Counted from the stretch's first letter, positions 1-11,467 are shown. The stretch: DNA of 64,000 nt from Bacillus sp. Y1 (GCF_003586445.1 NZ_CP030028.1:448501-512500), one strand, 5' to 3'. Translations and numbers: made by a program. The notes: a model not told the origin generated them from the sequence alone.

Positions 1-1
1 G

Positions 2-832
2 AATAAATTGTTTAATAATCTGTATGGGTACCCATACCAAAACCCTTACTACGGCAATGTGCCGATGTATACTTATAGTGGAAACCCGAGTTACTTGACC
101 CATCCTAACGGGACAATTCATGCAAATCCATTTGATTCTTATCACGTTGTTAATGGTAGCGGAAGAGGAATGTTGAAAGATTCTGGAGCTAACCCATTTG
201 TCGTTAATATTAATGAAGCGACGAAACTAAACAATACTTATCGTACTGCTATATGGACTGGAAAGCATTTGCAAGTTACATTAATGAGTCTAAATCCTGG
301 AGAAGATATCGGACTAGAAATGCATCCTGATGTTGATCAATTTTTACGGATTGAACAGGGGCAGGGTATTACTCAAATGGGACAGAGTAAAGATAATTTA
401 AACTTTACAAGAAATGTATATAATGATTCTGCAATCATGATACCCGCTGGAACATGGCATAATCTAACAAATATAGGTAACATTCCATTAAATCTTTATT
501 CGATATATGCTCCGCCTAACCACCCATTTGGTACTGTTCATCCTACTAAAGAAGATGCGATGGCTGCGGAAAAAGGTAACGGTCATAGCAATGGAAATAC
601 AGTTATTTCTGGCAAGACTCCAGATGAATGGGTAAGGTACACTGAATTTTTGGTAAATGAAGGATTAGAGGATGTTAAAAGAGGAATAAATGCTACTCAT
701 ATTCTACAAGAATTTATTCTAATGGGGGTTCTAGTAGGTAAAGGATTTTCTCCTGAAAGAGCATATGAGACTGTGGAAGAATGGGAAAGGACAGGGAAAT
801 CTAAGCTTCTTCAACAAAGTAAAAATATGTAG
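2..832 (+). CDS. Cupin-domain protein, 5' end at window edge
   Basis: The reading frame is open to the window edge, so the start may lie outside; the first visible start codon is the TTG at 8. The N-terminus is rich in Tyr, Asn and Pro (residues 1-25), as in several Bacillus spore or coat-associated cupin proteins. The cupin barrel lies around residues 75-170: motif 1 is seen as EMHPDVDQFLRIEQGQG and motif 2 as PAGTWHNLTN, which supply His and Glu metal-binding positions. A helical C-terminal tail of about 80 residues follows. No substrate can be assigned. A spore-coat role is inference from the N-terminal composition only. Confidence 0.75.
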   Translation, partial: NKLFNNLYGYPYQNPYYGNVPMYTYSGNPSYLTHPNGTIHANPFDSYHVVNGSGRGMLKDSGANPFVVNINEATKLNNTYRTAIWTGKHLQVTLMSLNPGEDIGLEMHPDVDQFLRIEQGQGITQMGQSKDNLNFTRNVYNDSAIMIPAGTWHNLTNIGNIPLNLYSIYAPPNHPFGTVHPTKEDAMAAEKGNGHSNGNTVISGKTPDEWVRYTEFLVNEGLEDVKRGINATHILQEFILMGVLVGKGFSPERAYETVEEWERTGKSKLLQQSKNM

Positions 833-1233
833 AAAAAATGTAAAGATAATGGATAGAGAAAATAGATTTTTAAATTTTTAAAGTTTTTGCCATTGTTATA
901 ACTTTTTAATTTAGAAGAGATTGTGAAGGATCTACTTAAGCAAACTCAGAGCAAAAGTAAATGAGAATTATTATTGTCTTTTATGATATCTTGAAATCGA
1001 TTTTCTATTAAAGGGCGCAATTTCGGAAGGGAAATCGCGCTCTTTTTTAAGGATCGGGTCAGCTTGACTTTTTGAGGAGAAACTACCTTTATAAGAGCAT
1101 GGTATAAAATTATTATATGGATCATTAATTTAAATCCCATTGGAAATCTCTTTGTATTTCGTGAAAGGCTAGAAACAAGTAAACGGCAATCAAAGGTTTT
1201 TTTAAGTCTTTATTGCTTATAAAAAATAATTCC
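833..1233. other. Intergenic stretch, no supported gene
   Basis: About 400 bases between the cupin gene and the lipoprotein gene. Apart from one terminator-like hairpin (1011-1047) I see nothing coherent. An open frame on the minus strand (946-1140) has no ribosome-binding site and no family resemblance. Confidence 0.5.
1011..1047 (+). terminator. Intrinsic terminator-like hairpin
   Basis: Near-complementary arms AGGGCGCAATTTC and GAAATCGCGCTCT (one mismatch, one G-U pair) are followed by a T run. It points along the plus strand and may end the cupin transcript or be a remnant of a lost gene. Confidence 0.6.
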
Positions 1234-1572
1234 CTATAGTGTAAAAATATCTTCAATAAATGTTTTTATAGTAGCCACTTCAAGTTTTGTCTCTGTTAGA
1301 TCTTGTTCTTCAATCGCCACTATTAAATGATTAATACTTTCTTGTAGGCTTTCATACTCGTCTTCATCCCCCATTAATTGTATTTTCCATTGACTTCCTT
1401 GATACAACTGATCTAATTCGTTACCAAGTGATTTTAGTTGCTTCCAATCGGGATCATTTAAAGCTTGTTCAATCGAATTAATCTTCTCGTAAAAATCATT
1501 TTTCCCAGTAATACTTGAGCATCCAGATAAGAGAATTAAAAGAAAGAAAGACATAGTCCATTTTTTTAACAT
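1234..1572 (-). CDS. DUF4363-like small lipoprotein
   Basis: A 112-residue predicted lipoprotein. The N-terminus is a short basic and hydrophobic signal with lipobox LSGC (Cys 18), so it should be anchored on the outer face of the membrane. The remainder is a helical domain with the pattern DWKQLKSLGNELDQLY then ESINHLIVAIEEQD, which I recognise as similar to the DUF4363 family. A GGAGG site sits 9 bases before the ATG. It is divergent from the DUF421 gene, and the two families are often neighbours in spore formers, so a shared membrane role is plausible. The molecular function is unknown. Confidence 0.7.
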   Translation of the reverse strand: MLKKWTMSFFLLILLSGCSSITGKNDFYEKINSIEQALNDPDWKQLKSLGNELDQLYQGSQWKIQLMGDEDEYESLQESINHLIVAIEEQDLTETKLEVATIKTFIEDIFTL

Positions 1573-1668
1573 AATAGATATCCTCCAACTATTGAATTTT
1601 TACCCTAGGTTTACCCAATAATAGAAAAAACATAATCAACTCCGAAATAGAAAATGGAGGAATTTATA

Positions 1669-2388
1669 GTGCTTGATTTTGTATTAATTATTATTCGATC
1701 AATTGTAGCATTTATTTTACTTTTATTTTTAACTAGGGTAATGGGTAAAAAACAACTTTCACAACTTACATTTTTTGATTATGTTGTAGGGATTACAATA
1801 GGATCGATTGCCGCAACAATGTCCGTTGATAAAAATATTCAAATTTCTAATGGAGTTGTTTCTTTAGCAATTTGGGGTTTTTTCTCGATTTTTTTAGGGT
1901 TTTTGGGTATGAAGTCGAGAAAGTTTTTACAGCTAACAGATGGTAGACCCTCTATAGTTATTAAGAATGGAGAAGTGTTAGAAGAAAGCATGAAGAAAAA
2001 TCAAATTGCTGTTGATGAGTTAATGATGCTACTAAGAGAAAAAGGAGTATTTAAGGTAGATGATATTGAAATAGCCATATTAGAAACGAATGGGGAACTA
2101 AGCGTTATGAAAAAAACAGATCTTGAGCCAATTACATCTCGTTTACTTGGCATGAAAGTGACACTTGAACATGCACCAAGTTTATTAATAGTCGATGGTC
2201 ATATTTTAAAAGAAAATATATCAACTTTGGGTTATTCAAAAAAATGGCTTATCAAAGAGATAGAAAAGCAAGGAGCACAATCATTGAATGATGTATTCTT
2301 AGCTCAAGTTGATTCAAAAGGAGATCTTTTTGTAGATTTATATGAGGACAAGAACCCAAAGGGCAATAGTGAAAGTATAAATAACTAA
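1669..2388 (+). CDS. DUF421 membrane protein (YetF/YcaP family)
   Basis: A 239-residue membrane protein of the YetF/YdfS/YcaP family. Three transmembrane helices occupy about the first 85 residues, including the typical segment LTRVMGKKQLSQLTFFDYVV. The cytosolic beta-rich DUF421 domain follows (RPSIVIKNGEVLEESMKKN, then the RxxGVF-like turn). The GTG at 1669 is chosen because GGAGG lies 8 bases upstream; the ATG at 1654 overlaps that site. It is divergent from the lipoprotein gene at 1234-1572. Family members have been linked to spore or envelope functions in Bacillus, but the biochemical activity is not established. Confidence 0.85.
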   Translation: MLDFVLIIIRSIVAFILLLFLTRVMGKKQLSQLTFFDYVVGITIGSIAATMSVDKNIQISNGVVSLAIWGFFSIFLGFLGMKSRKFLQLTDGRPSIVIKNGEVLEESMKKNQIAVDELMMLLREKGVFKVDDIEIAILETNGELSVMKKTDLEPITSRLLGMKVTLEHAPSLLIVDGHILKENISTLGYSKKWLIKEIEKQGAQSLNDVFLAQVDSKGDLFVDLYEDKNPKGNSESINN

Positions 2389-2891
2389 CCGAATTAATAA
2401 ATGAACTTATTTAGCTATGGAGGCCTTACTTAAGAAAGATGTTCTTTATGTAGTAGTAAGGTTAGATAGACTGATAAACTGTAGATTCAAGATTAAAAAA
2501 ACTTATTTTAAAGGAATAGGATTCAAATGTTTTATGAATATTTAATCTAGTACCAATTTGGGACTAGAGATTATAGCGGGATATCCGTGTATACGATAAT
2601 GAGGTTTTAATAGACCTATCCAAAGCAATCAAATAACTCACTAGGATTCTCAAATCCCTAACTAGAAAGAGAATTGACTTATTTAATGGTACTATATTTC
2701 GATATTGGGAAAGTCATTTCAAATTGACAAAAGGGAAGCGTTCCAAAAATAAAAGCGGGCTTTAACACAATACTAATTAAACTAAAGATCCTAAAATATA
2801 CCAAGTTTATATGTGCTACTTGGGTGTTTCGACTCTTTCACATTCTTGATGCCTTACATCGGAGAAAGAGCCATTCTTTTACTAGAATAAA
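2389..2891. other. Intergenic stretch without recognisable gene
   Basis: Roughly 500 bases rich in stops in all frames, between the convergent DUF421 and katG genes. It may be the eroded remains of a gene, but I cannot identify a family. Confidence 0.4.
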
Positions 2892-2934
2892 GAAAGCACG
2901 CGAAACATCCATATCTAGGAGTTTCGCGTGCTTC
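2892..2934 (-). terminator. katG terminator
   Basis: A long perfect inverted repeat, GAAGCACGCGAAAC and its complement, separated by a 15-base loop and followed on the minus strand by a T-rich tract. It lies 10 bases past the katG stop codon. Confidence 0.85.
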
Positions 2935-2944
2935 TATTTATATA

Positions 2945-5224
<2,280 letters not shown>

Positions 5225-5232
5225 TTATTACT

Positions 5233-5247
5233 TTATAGTTATTATAA
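5233..5247 (-). promoter_or_regulatory. PerR box over the katG -10 region
   Basis: The 15-mer TTATAATAACTATAA (minus strand) differs from the PerR consensus TTATAATNATTATAA at one position. It overlaps a -10 TATAAT, with TTTCAA 17 bases upstream as the candidate -35, about 70-85 bases before the katG start. Confidence 0.75.
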
Positions 5248-5546
5248 AATAAGATTCATTAAATTGAAAGAAATATCTCGTAAAGAAAAAATATTTTTTG
5301 AATTTCTATCATAATTAGCAAGATTATCTTTTTAATATATATGTATTTTTTTAAGCAAAAGAAGTCTAATCTTAAAGAAAATTAGAAAGAATAATTGAGA
5401 ATAAGAGTGTATAGGGAGTTTTAGATGAGAATGATATTTGCTGGTAACAGTTGAAAATGTAGGTTTAGTGATACCAAACAGAGTCTTCTAAAGAACTTTT
5501 TTGTTAAAATAAGATTATTAGCAAGAATTGATAAGAGGTTGCTGGA

Positions 5547-6062
5547 TTGGATACTAAAACAATCAATAAGATCAGAAAAGGAATGGCTCAAGGATTAAGA
5601 TACGAGAGAGAGCTACAAGAAAAAAGGGAGCAGAAGTTGTGGAGAAATGTTAGTGAGCCTTTTCAAATAGAAAGTATGCTTAACTCTCTTTCAGAAACTG
5701 AATTAGAATACGCAGGATTCTTTCTAGATTTGACAAAGATAGGTATGTTCTTTTAAAAAATATAGCAAAAAATTCTGGTAAGCTGCCATTGCCAAGGAAT
5801 GTATCAGTGAAAAAAGTGGAGGCTTTGATGACTTGGGGAGTAATCTTTCCCATCCATTTAGAAGGGGGAAAGGGATTAGCTGTCCCTATTGAAATTATAG
5901 AACAATTTCATGCGTTAGAGGGTCAGGAATTTCAAAAACTTTTTGACAGAAATACAGAGTGGATTCACCTTACCCAAGGGTTACTTTATTATAATGGGGT
6001 CATGAACACTTCCCTCCCTAGTTGACAGGGTTAGTGATTTAATGAAGGAAGAAATAATATAA
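5547..6062 (+). pseudogene. Frameshifted unknown gene (two indels)
   Basis: The TTG at 5547 has AGAGG 8 bases upstream and opens a frame that ends at 5756. The likely continuation (DRYVLLKNIAKNSGKLP then PRNVSVKKVEALMTWGV) lies in another frame. Restoring one A in the AAA at 5735-5737 joins the two parts. A second shift near 6015-6018 (run of C and T) would move the end from 6025 to 6062, adding LVDRVSDLMKEEII. The corrected product is about 170 residues, soluble and of mixed alpha/beta character. I do not recognise the family. Two indels favour a pseudogene, although homopolymer sequencing error could explain both. Confidence 0.6.
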
Positions 6063-6125
6063 GAAGTGTTGCGGGAATTCTTAATTATAGGGAGAAGTTA
6101 GTAGGGGGCGGGTGGACCGAGTTGA

Positions 6126-6230
6126 TTTAGCACTCGAATATAAAAAAATTAGTAGAATCAGGACACTAAATCTTAATTTAGTGCCCTCGTATACCAAAAT
6201 TTAGTAGATTAAGGTCACTAAATCTTGAAC
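6126..6230. repeat. Two-copy 52-bp intergenic repeat with palindrome
   Basis: The motif TTAGTAGA at 6149 recurs at 6201, exactly 52 bases on, with flanking similarity. CACTAAAT-CTTA-ATTTAGTG forms a perfect 8-bp hairpin at about 6164-6183. It lies downstream of the broken gene and next to the 3' end of the MFS gene. Confidence 0.6.
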
Positions 6231-6248
6231 GCAAGTTATCCATAGCAC

Positions 6249-7451
6249 CTACACATACCGATCCCGCCCAGATAACATCCCAAATACCGTTAAAATGACT
6301 GATACGACTATCAGCATAATTAGAGGAATTGTCCACGCATGTGTGAGGTCATATAAATATCCGATAAATAGTGGACCGACTGCTGCAAGAACATATCCTG
6401 TTGATTGTGCCATCCCCGATAAATCTGCCGTCTGTTGCCCGGTTTGCGTACGGAGCCCTATATAAGTAAGAGCCAAGGGGAAGCTTCCGCCTAATGCTAT
6501 TCCAATAAAGATGATACTTACGATTAGAACTGAATAGGTTGAACCGAACAATAATCCGCTATACCCTAGCACAGCAAACATACCTAGGAAAAAAGAGAGC
6601 CACACCTGTGACTGAAATCGAGCGGCGAGGACCGGTATAACAAAGCTTGCGGGCAACCCTACGAGCTGTGTAAAGGATAGAAGCCATCCCGCGGTTTCCA
6701 AATTTATCTCATGACTATGTAAGATTTCCGTTAACCACGAAATCGTGACATAAAAGGAGAACGACTGAAAACCCATGAATATCGCGATTTGCCAGGCAAG
6801 TGATGACCGCCAGATCTCTTTAGAAGACGTTCTTTGTTTCTGTTGACTTCCACTTTTCTCTTTTTCCCGATACTTAAATAGAACCCCCCACAAGATAAGA
6901 GCAATAATCACTGGGATCCCCCAGACGATTTGCGCTCCCTGCCAACCAAGATCCAAATCAACAGCTAAAGGCACGCTAATTCCTGATGCTAAAGAGGCGA
7001 TCAACCCCATGGATGTAGAGTAAACACTCGTCATCAGCCCAAATTTTTTAGGAAAACGCTCCTTCACTACCGCGGGCAAAAGGACATTGCCGATCGCGAT
7101 GCCTAAGCCGACCAGAAGAGTCCCAGTAAAAAGTAAAAAAGGCGTGGGGATCGAGCGAATGGAAATGCCGATCAAAAGAGTGGTTAACCCAACCAATAAG
7201 GTCCGCTCATTTGTCAGTCGAGCCGCTATCTTAGGTACCAGAGGGGACATGACGGCAAATACGAGTAACGGCAGGCTCATCAATAGCCCTGCACTCCAGT
7301 GTGCCAGTCCAACATCCTCTTGAATCATCCCGACCAAAGGGCCCAATGATGTGATGGCTGGTCGTAGGTTAAATGCAATAAGGACAATACCAGCGATCAA
7401 CAAATAGATATAATTTGAATGTGTAAATGCCTTGGTTTTTAGTAATTCCAT
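6249..7451 (-). CDS. MFS transporter, CynX/NimT family
   Basis: A 400-residue, about 12-helix major facilitator. The opening IAFNLRPAITSLGPLVGMI is the hallmark of the CynX/NimT (cyanate/2-nitroimidazole) branch, and the mid-protein loop KYREKEKSGSQQKQRTSSK is the usual cytosolic linker between the two six-helix halves. The ATG at 7451 is chosen because GGAGG lies 8 bases upstream; an in-frame TTG further upstream would add 14 residues without a site. A weak promoter with an extended -10 (TGC-TATACT) is visible just before. The gene is divergent from another MFS gene. The substrate is unknown, and a small organic anion or drug is the family expectation. Confidence 0.85.
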   Translation of the reverse strand: MELLKTKAFTHSNYIYLLIAGIVLIAFNLRPAITSLGPLVGMIQEDVGLAHWSAGLLMSLPLLVFAVMSPLVPKIAARLTNERTLLVGLTTLLIGISIRSIPTPFLLFTGTLLVGLGIAIGNVLLPAVVKERFPKKFGLMTSVYSTSMGLIASLASGISVPLAVDLDLGWQGAQIVWGIPVIIALILWGVLFKYREKEKSGSQQKQRTSSKEIWRSSLAWQIAIFMGFQSFSFYVTISWLTEILHSHEINLETAGWLLSFTQLVGLPASFVIPVLAARFQSQVWLSFFLGMFAVLGYSGLLFGSTYSVLIVSIIFIGIALGGSFPLALTYIGLRTQTGQQTADLSGMAQSTGYVLAAVGPLFIGYLYDLTHAWTIPLIMLIVVSVILTVFGMLSGRDRYV

Positions 7452-7620
7452 CAAGTGATCCTCCATTAAGACAAACTTTCTAAAGTATAGCATACATAAA
7501 GTAGAGGGTTAATAAACAAGTTCATTTTCCAGAGGTGCCGGTCCTTATTTCATCCCCTATAAATAACTATGGAAGCAATCCCATATATATATGAGTAAAA
7601 AAGCCAACAGGAGAAAAACA

Positions 7621-8880
7621 TTGGATAAACAAAATAGCCAATTTAGATGGGTTGTCTTTGCTACAGTACTGTTTACTTATTTACTAATGGCGAGCCAGCG
7701 AACCGCTCCGGGACTCATCACAGACCAAGTGATGAGGGATATTCAGGTAACCGCCTCAACGATCGGGGTACTGACAAGTATACAATTTTTTGTCTATACC
7801 GGTTTGCAAATTCCTATGGGGATTTTGGCCGATCGATATGGCCCTAATTTTTTCCTAATTGTCGGTGCAATCCTTACAGGTATAGGAACGATTATTTATA
7901 GTCTTGGTACGAATGAATTTGTCCTGTTTTTTGCGAGGATATTGACGGGGACGGGAGATGCAACCATCTGGGTCAATATGGTGTTAATATTAGGGCAATG
8001 GTTTAATCGAAAGGAATTTGTTCGTTTAATTGGCCTTGCGGGTATGACTGGAAGCTTGGGTTTCCTGTTGGCGACGGTCCCATTCTCTGCTTGGATTAGC
8101 TTGCTTGGCTGGAGGATAGCCTTTTTTTCAGCAGGACTGCTACTCTGTCTGTGTGGCATTCTCCTTTATATCGTTCTTTTTAAAAAACCAAAACAACTTT
8201 CTCTGACAGATACGGCATCTGTAAAAAACGAGATTCCACGAGAAAAAACACTGACTTTATTACGAAGAACTTTTTCCAATCGACAGGTATGGGCGTTATT
8301 TTGCTGTCATTTTGGGGTTGTCGGCGCGTATGTAGGATTTATCGGTTCCTGGGCTGTACCGTATGGGATGACGGTGTATGATATGACACGATCAGATGCG
8401 AGTCAGTTTATCATGATTGGTTTGATTGGGGCATTGATCGGAGCTCCTCTAGCTAGCTGGATGTCAAGTCGGTTAGGAACGATTAAACGGCCTTATGTGA
8501 TGATTCATCTCCTTACGTTGTTGGGGTGGGTTTGCTTTCTCTTCTTTCATGGAAATCCGCCTGTTCTCATGCTTTACTTGCTGTTCTTTATAATTGGCTT
8601 TGGATTTGGGGCAAGTGCCTTGACCTTTGCACTCGTTCGGCAAACGTTTCCTATCATCGAATCAGGCATTGTTTCTGGCATTGCGAATACAGGGGGATTT
8701 TTGAGTGCCGTCCTGCTGCCAAGCATTTTTGGAATGGTGTTGGATCATTTTCCGTCTGAATTAGGTAATGTTGGTGATGGATACTATTACGGTTTCATCA
8801 CGCCCGTTCTATTTTCTATCATTGGCTTGATGGGAGTCATTTTTATCAAGGAAAAACGACAAGTAAGAGAAATAGCATAA
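7621..8880 (+). CDS. MFS transporter
   Basis: A 419-residue major facilitator with about 12 transmembrane helices. The motif between helices 2 and 3 reads GILADRYGPNFF, the MFS motif A. A cytosolic linker rich in Lys, Asn and Glu lies near residues 195-220. I prefer the TTG at 7621 (AGGAG 7 bases upstream) over the ATG at 7591, which lacks a site. The sequence resembles the nitrate/hexose-phosphate/organic-anion-like branches in general form, but no substrate can be assigned. It is divergent from the CynX-like gene and followed directly by a strong terminator. Confidence 0.8.
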   Translation: MDKQNSQFRWVVFATVLFTYLLMASQRTAPGLITDQVMRDIQVTASTIGVLTSIQFFVYTGLQIPMGILADRYGPNFFLIVGAILTGIGTIIYSLGTNEFVLFFARILTGTGDATIWVNMVLILGQWFNRKEFVRLIGLAGMTGSLGFLLATVPFSAWISLLGWRIAFFSAGLLLCLCGILLYIVLFKKPKQLSLTDTASVKNEIPREKTLTLLRRTFSNRQVWALFCCHFGVVGAYVGFIGSWAVPYGMTVYDMTRSDASQFIMIGLIGALIGAPLASWMSSRLGTIKRPYVMIHLLTLLGWVCFLFFHGNPPVLMLYLLFFIIGFGFGASALTFALVRQTFPIIESGIVSGIANTGGFLSAVLLPSIFGMVLDHFPSELGNVGDGYYYGFITPVLFSIIGLMGVIFIKEKRQVREIA

Positions 8881-8892
8881 ATTTGTAAAAGA

Positions 8893-8924
8893 AGAGCCTT
8901 TCCAAGTGGAGAGGCTCTCTTGTT
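8893..8924 (+). terminator. Bidirectional intrinsic terminator
   Basis: Arms AGAGCCTTTCC and GGAGAGGCTCT with a 4-base loop sit between the MFS stop and the decayed gene on the other strand. T-rich flanks exist on both sides, so it can serve both directions. Confidence 0.8.
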
Positions 8925-8934
8925 GCTTGAAGCA

Positions 8935-9326
8935 TTAAGGTACTAATTCTTCAGAGGTTCCACTTTGAATGGCGATTTCCCCTCCAACCTCTGCACCGAT
9001 TGATTGGAGCCAGTCGCCTGTCGTTGCCATTCTTTGTCCTCTGAATAACGATAAATCGTCTGTAAATAACAATTGTAAAGTGACTCCAACGTCTTCTGCA
9101 AACTGGCCGATCACTTGAATCTATACCCCTTTAAGGCTTTCTTGTGAACCGGGTTCTTGTTCCTCGAGATAAGATAATTTTGTTAAAGCAATAGCCTCTG
9201 AAATTAGTCCAAAAGCTTGTATCCAAACATTGACGGCATTTGTTGTTTCAGTTTTAAGACTGTTTCATCCTTTTCCTCTGCCTTATTAGAGCGGTGGGTG
9301 TTGTTATGTGACTTTTCATTTTTCAT
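8935..9326 (-). pseudogene. Decayed WIQ-repeat protein gene (DUF6944-like)
   Basis: The ATG at 9326, with AAGGAG upstream, opens MKNEKSHNNTHRSNKAEEK, but the frame stops after 40 codons. A one-base shift reveals VNVWIQAFGLISEAIALTK, then an in-frame TAG exactly where a Trp of a second WIQVIGQ-type repeat is expected (TGG to TAG), then GDWLQSIGAEVGGEIAIQ and the stop at 8935. The repeated W-[IL]-Q-x-[IF]-G pattern resembles a Bacillus small-protein family that I believe is DUF6944. One frameshift plus one nonsense change in a Trp codon argue for real decay. Confidence 0.65.
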
Positions 9327-9496
9327 AAGCGCACTCACTCCTTATTGTTCCCTTCCTTATATATATTCCTTCGTGCTGATTTCTGTCATTGGAAAGTGGT
9401 GAAAAGCCTCTAAACGATAGGCTTTCACCGTATTGTTGAACCTACCCTCTCCATCTTTCATAAGCTATAGTAGTCCAACCTATAGGAGGGGAGAAA

Positions 9497-9790
9497 ATGT
9501 ATGTAAATAAGGAAATCATGGTAAATTCCTCGAGTAATAAAAAGGGGATAAAAATAGGTCCAGATGCTATTAGGTTTAAATATGTAGATGATGAAATAGT
9601 TAAGCATTCACCATTATATGTTGAAGGGATCATATTTGCTGTTGGATTAGATTTTGTTGAAATTCTTCAAAAGGATCATAAGATTGTCACAGTATTAACA
9701 GACAGAATTACGCATGTTAAATGGCCAGACAAAGAAGTAAGAGAAGCCGTATCAAACTGTAAACACGATGGAAACGTTCTAAAATTTTAA
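9497..9790 (+). CDS. Small protein of unknown function
   Basis: A 97-residue soluble protein with a GGAGGGGAG site before the ATG at 9497. The core VEGIIFAVGLDFVEILQKDHKIVTVLTDRI suggests a small beta-barrel like the DUF2642/YuzF-type proteins of spore formers; I hold this loosely. There is no signal peptide or membrane helix. It ends about 90 bases before the germinant receptor operon on the same strand with no clear terminator between, so co-transcription in the forespore is possible. Family assignment and function remain unknown. Confidence 0.65.
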   Translation: MYVNKEIMVNSSSNKKGIKIGPDAIRFKYVDDEIVKHSPLYVEGIIFAVGLDFVEILQKDHKIVTVLTDRITHVKWPDKEVREAVSNCKHDGNVLKF

Positions 9791-9880
9791 AACCCATTAG
9801 ATGGAGATGTATTATAGCTGTCAAGAGGGAGAAACTAACAACAAATTGATATAGAATGCCAAATGGAGTGTTTTAGAAGC

Positions 9881-11434
9881 ATGAAGAGTACTTGGGGCCG
9901 TCTATTTAAGAAAAAAAAGGAAAAAAAGCAAGAGTTGGGGGATAAAATAGGGTTCTCTTTTGAACAGGTACTAAGTCCTTCCATATGTGAAAATATTCAT
10001 TTCATAAAAAAAACATTAGGTAATAGTGGAGATTTAATTATTAGTGAATTTAAAATGGGGAAGCCTTGGTTAAATAAATCTGCTTCTATATATATCAACG
10101 GATTAACAGATAAGGAACTAACTGGGCATTTAATCATGGAAAAACTTATGTCCGATGCAAGCATCTTAGATGATGATGCTTGGTCTCCTAATCAAATAGG
10201 TACATATGTAAAAGAACATATACTTCCGATTCCACATGTTGAGATGGTAACGGACTTCCAAAAACTTTTTTCCTTTCTTTTGTCAGGACAAACAATTGTG
10301 CTGATTGATGGATGGACTATGGCATGTGCTTGCTCTTCCCAAGGGGGAGAATTAAGATCTATTTCTGAACCTACTATAGAAACTTCCGTGCGTGGACCAA
10401 AAGAGAGTTTTACAGAATCTCTCATTACAAATACTTCCTTGGTCCGTCGACGAATTAATAGTCCTAATCTTTGGTTAGATACTCAAAAACTTGGAAACAT
10501 CACACAAACACAAATAGGCATTATGTATATAAATGGGATTGTAAATGAGAAACTTCTTAACGAAGTAAAGGAAAGACTTAATAAAATCGATGTTAATGAG
10601 GTTCAGGGTTCAAATACAATTGAAGAATGGATTACTGATGAAACTTTAACACCTTGGCCCACTATTTTTGTCACTGAACGGCCTGATGTAGTAACAGGAA
10701 ATTTGCTGGAAGGTCGTATAGCAATTTTTGTAGATGGTACACCAATTCCATTAGTGGTTCCAGCAACTTTGAACCAATTTTTTATAACCGCGGAGGATTA
10801 TTATTTAAAGTGGATAATGACGAGCTTTTTAAGGGTTATTAGAATGGTTTCGTTTTTATTTACACTTCTCGGACAGGCCAATTTTATCGCTTTTGTTTCA
10901 TTTCATCCAGAATTAATTCCGACACCTCTGCTTATTAATTTAGCTGCGCAGAGACAAGGAGTCCCATTTCCCATTATTTTTGAAGCATTATTAATGGAGT
11001 TAACTTTTGAAGTATTGAGAGAGGCAGGTGTTCGTATGCCTCGGCCTGTTGGTCAGGCAGTATCAATAGTGGGAGCACTTGTATTAGGGGAAGCAGCAGT
11101 ATCTGCGGGAATTGTTTCAAGTGCAATGGTTATAGTGGTTGCTGCTACAGCAATCGCAAGCTTTACGATTCCCCATTTTTTAATGACAGATGCAGTTCGT
11201 TTATTAAGGTTTTTAATGATATTTTTGGCAGGTGCATTTGGAATTTACGGAATAGGAATCGGGATTATTTTGTTAGTAGCTCATACAGTGAGTCTTCGCT
11301 CTTTTGGAGTATCTTATTTGTCCCCCTTTGCCCCTTTTATTGTGGATGATCAAAAAGATGCCATCTTACGCCTGCCAATTCCATTTACACAAAGGGGTTT
11401 TCACTTTTTCAGCAAATTGAGGAATGGGAAATAG
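9881..11434 (+). CDS. gerKA: Spore germinant receptor subunit A (GerA/GerKA family)
   Basis: A 517-residue GerA-family A subunit located in the spore inner membrane. A basic head (KKKKEKKQEL) precedes a large hydrophilic N-terminal domain (about residues 35-290). The membrane half contains the conserved FVTERPDVVTGNLLEGR and DGTPIPLVVPATLNQF segments, the strongly conserved QRQGVPFP and MPRPVGQAVSIVGALVLGEAAV blocks, and the C-terminal SFGVSYLSPFAP. I chose the ATG at 9881; the ATG at 9863 overlaps the only GGAG and lacks a site of its own. The order A-C-B downstream matches the gerK operon, hence the symbol, but the germinant (in B. subtilis GerK acts with GerB in the AGFK response) cannot be read from sequence. 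Confidence 0.9.
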   Translation: MKSTWGRLFKKKKEKKQELGDKIGFSFEQVLSPSICENIHFIKKTLGNSGDLIISEFKMGKPWLNKSASIYINGLTDKELTGHLIMEKLMSDASILDDDAWSPNQIGTYVKEHILPIPHVEMVTDFQKLFSFLLSGQTIVLIDGWTMACACSSQGGELRSISEPTIETSVRGPKESFTESLITNTSLVRRRINSPNLWLDTQKLGNITQTQIGIMYINGIVNEKLLNEVKERLNKIDVNEVQGSNTIEEWITDETLTPWPTIFVTERPDVVTGNLLEGRIAIFVDGTPIPLVVPATLNQFFITAEDYYLKWIMTSFLRVIRMVSFLFTLLGQANFIAFVSFHPELIPTPLLINLAAQRQGVPFPIIFEALLMELTFEVLREAGVRMPRPVGQAVSIVGALVLGEAAVSAGIVSSAMVIVVAATAIASFTIPHFLMTDAVRLLRFLMIFLAGAFGIYGIGIGIILLVAHTVSLRSFGVSYLSPFAPFIVDDQKDAILRLPIPFTQRGFHFFSKLRNGK

Positions 11435-11467
11435 TGGGGATTAAAAGACTTAGAAGGGATATTAATC

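Noticed and set aside
946..1140. Minus-strand open frame of 64 codons
   Set aside because: Spans a terminator hairpin, lacks a ribosome-binding site and resembles no family.
2389..2891. Transposase remnant
   Set aside because: A few codon stretches look protein-like, but no DDE motif, terminal repeats or consistent frame could be found.
9217..9402. Plus-strand open frame of 61 codons
   Set aside because: Runs opposite the decayed WIQ-repeat gene and its upstream region; no start site.
9398..9429. Hairpin GGTGAAAAGCCT/AGGCTTTCACC as a terminator
   Set aside because: No clear T run on either side and no gene that it would end; left unassigned.
9863..9880. Earlier ATG for the gerKA-like gene
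   Set aside because: It overlaps the only GGAG sequence and has no site of its own.
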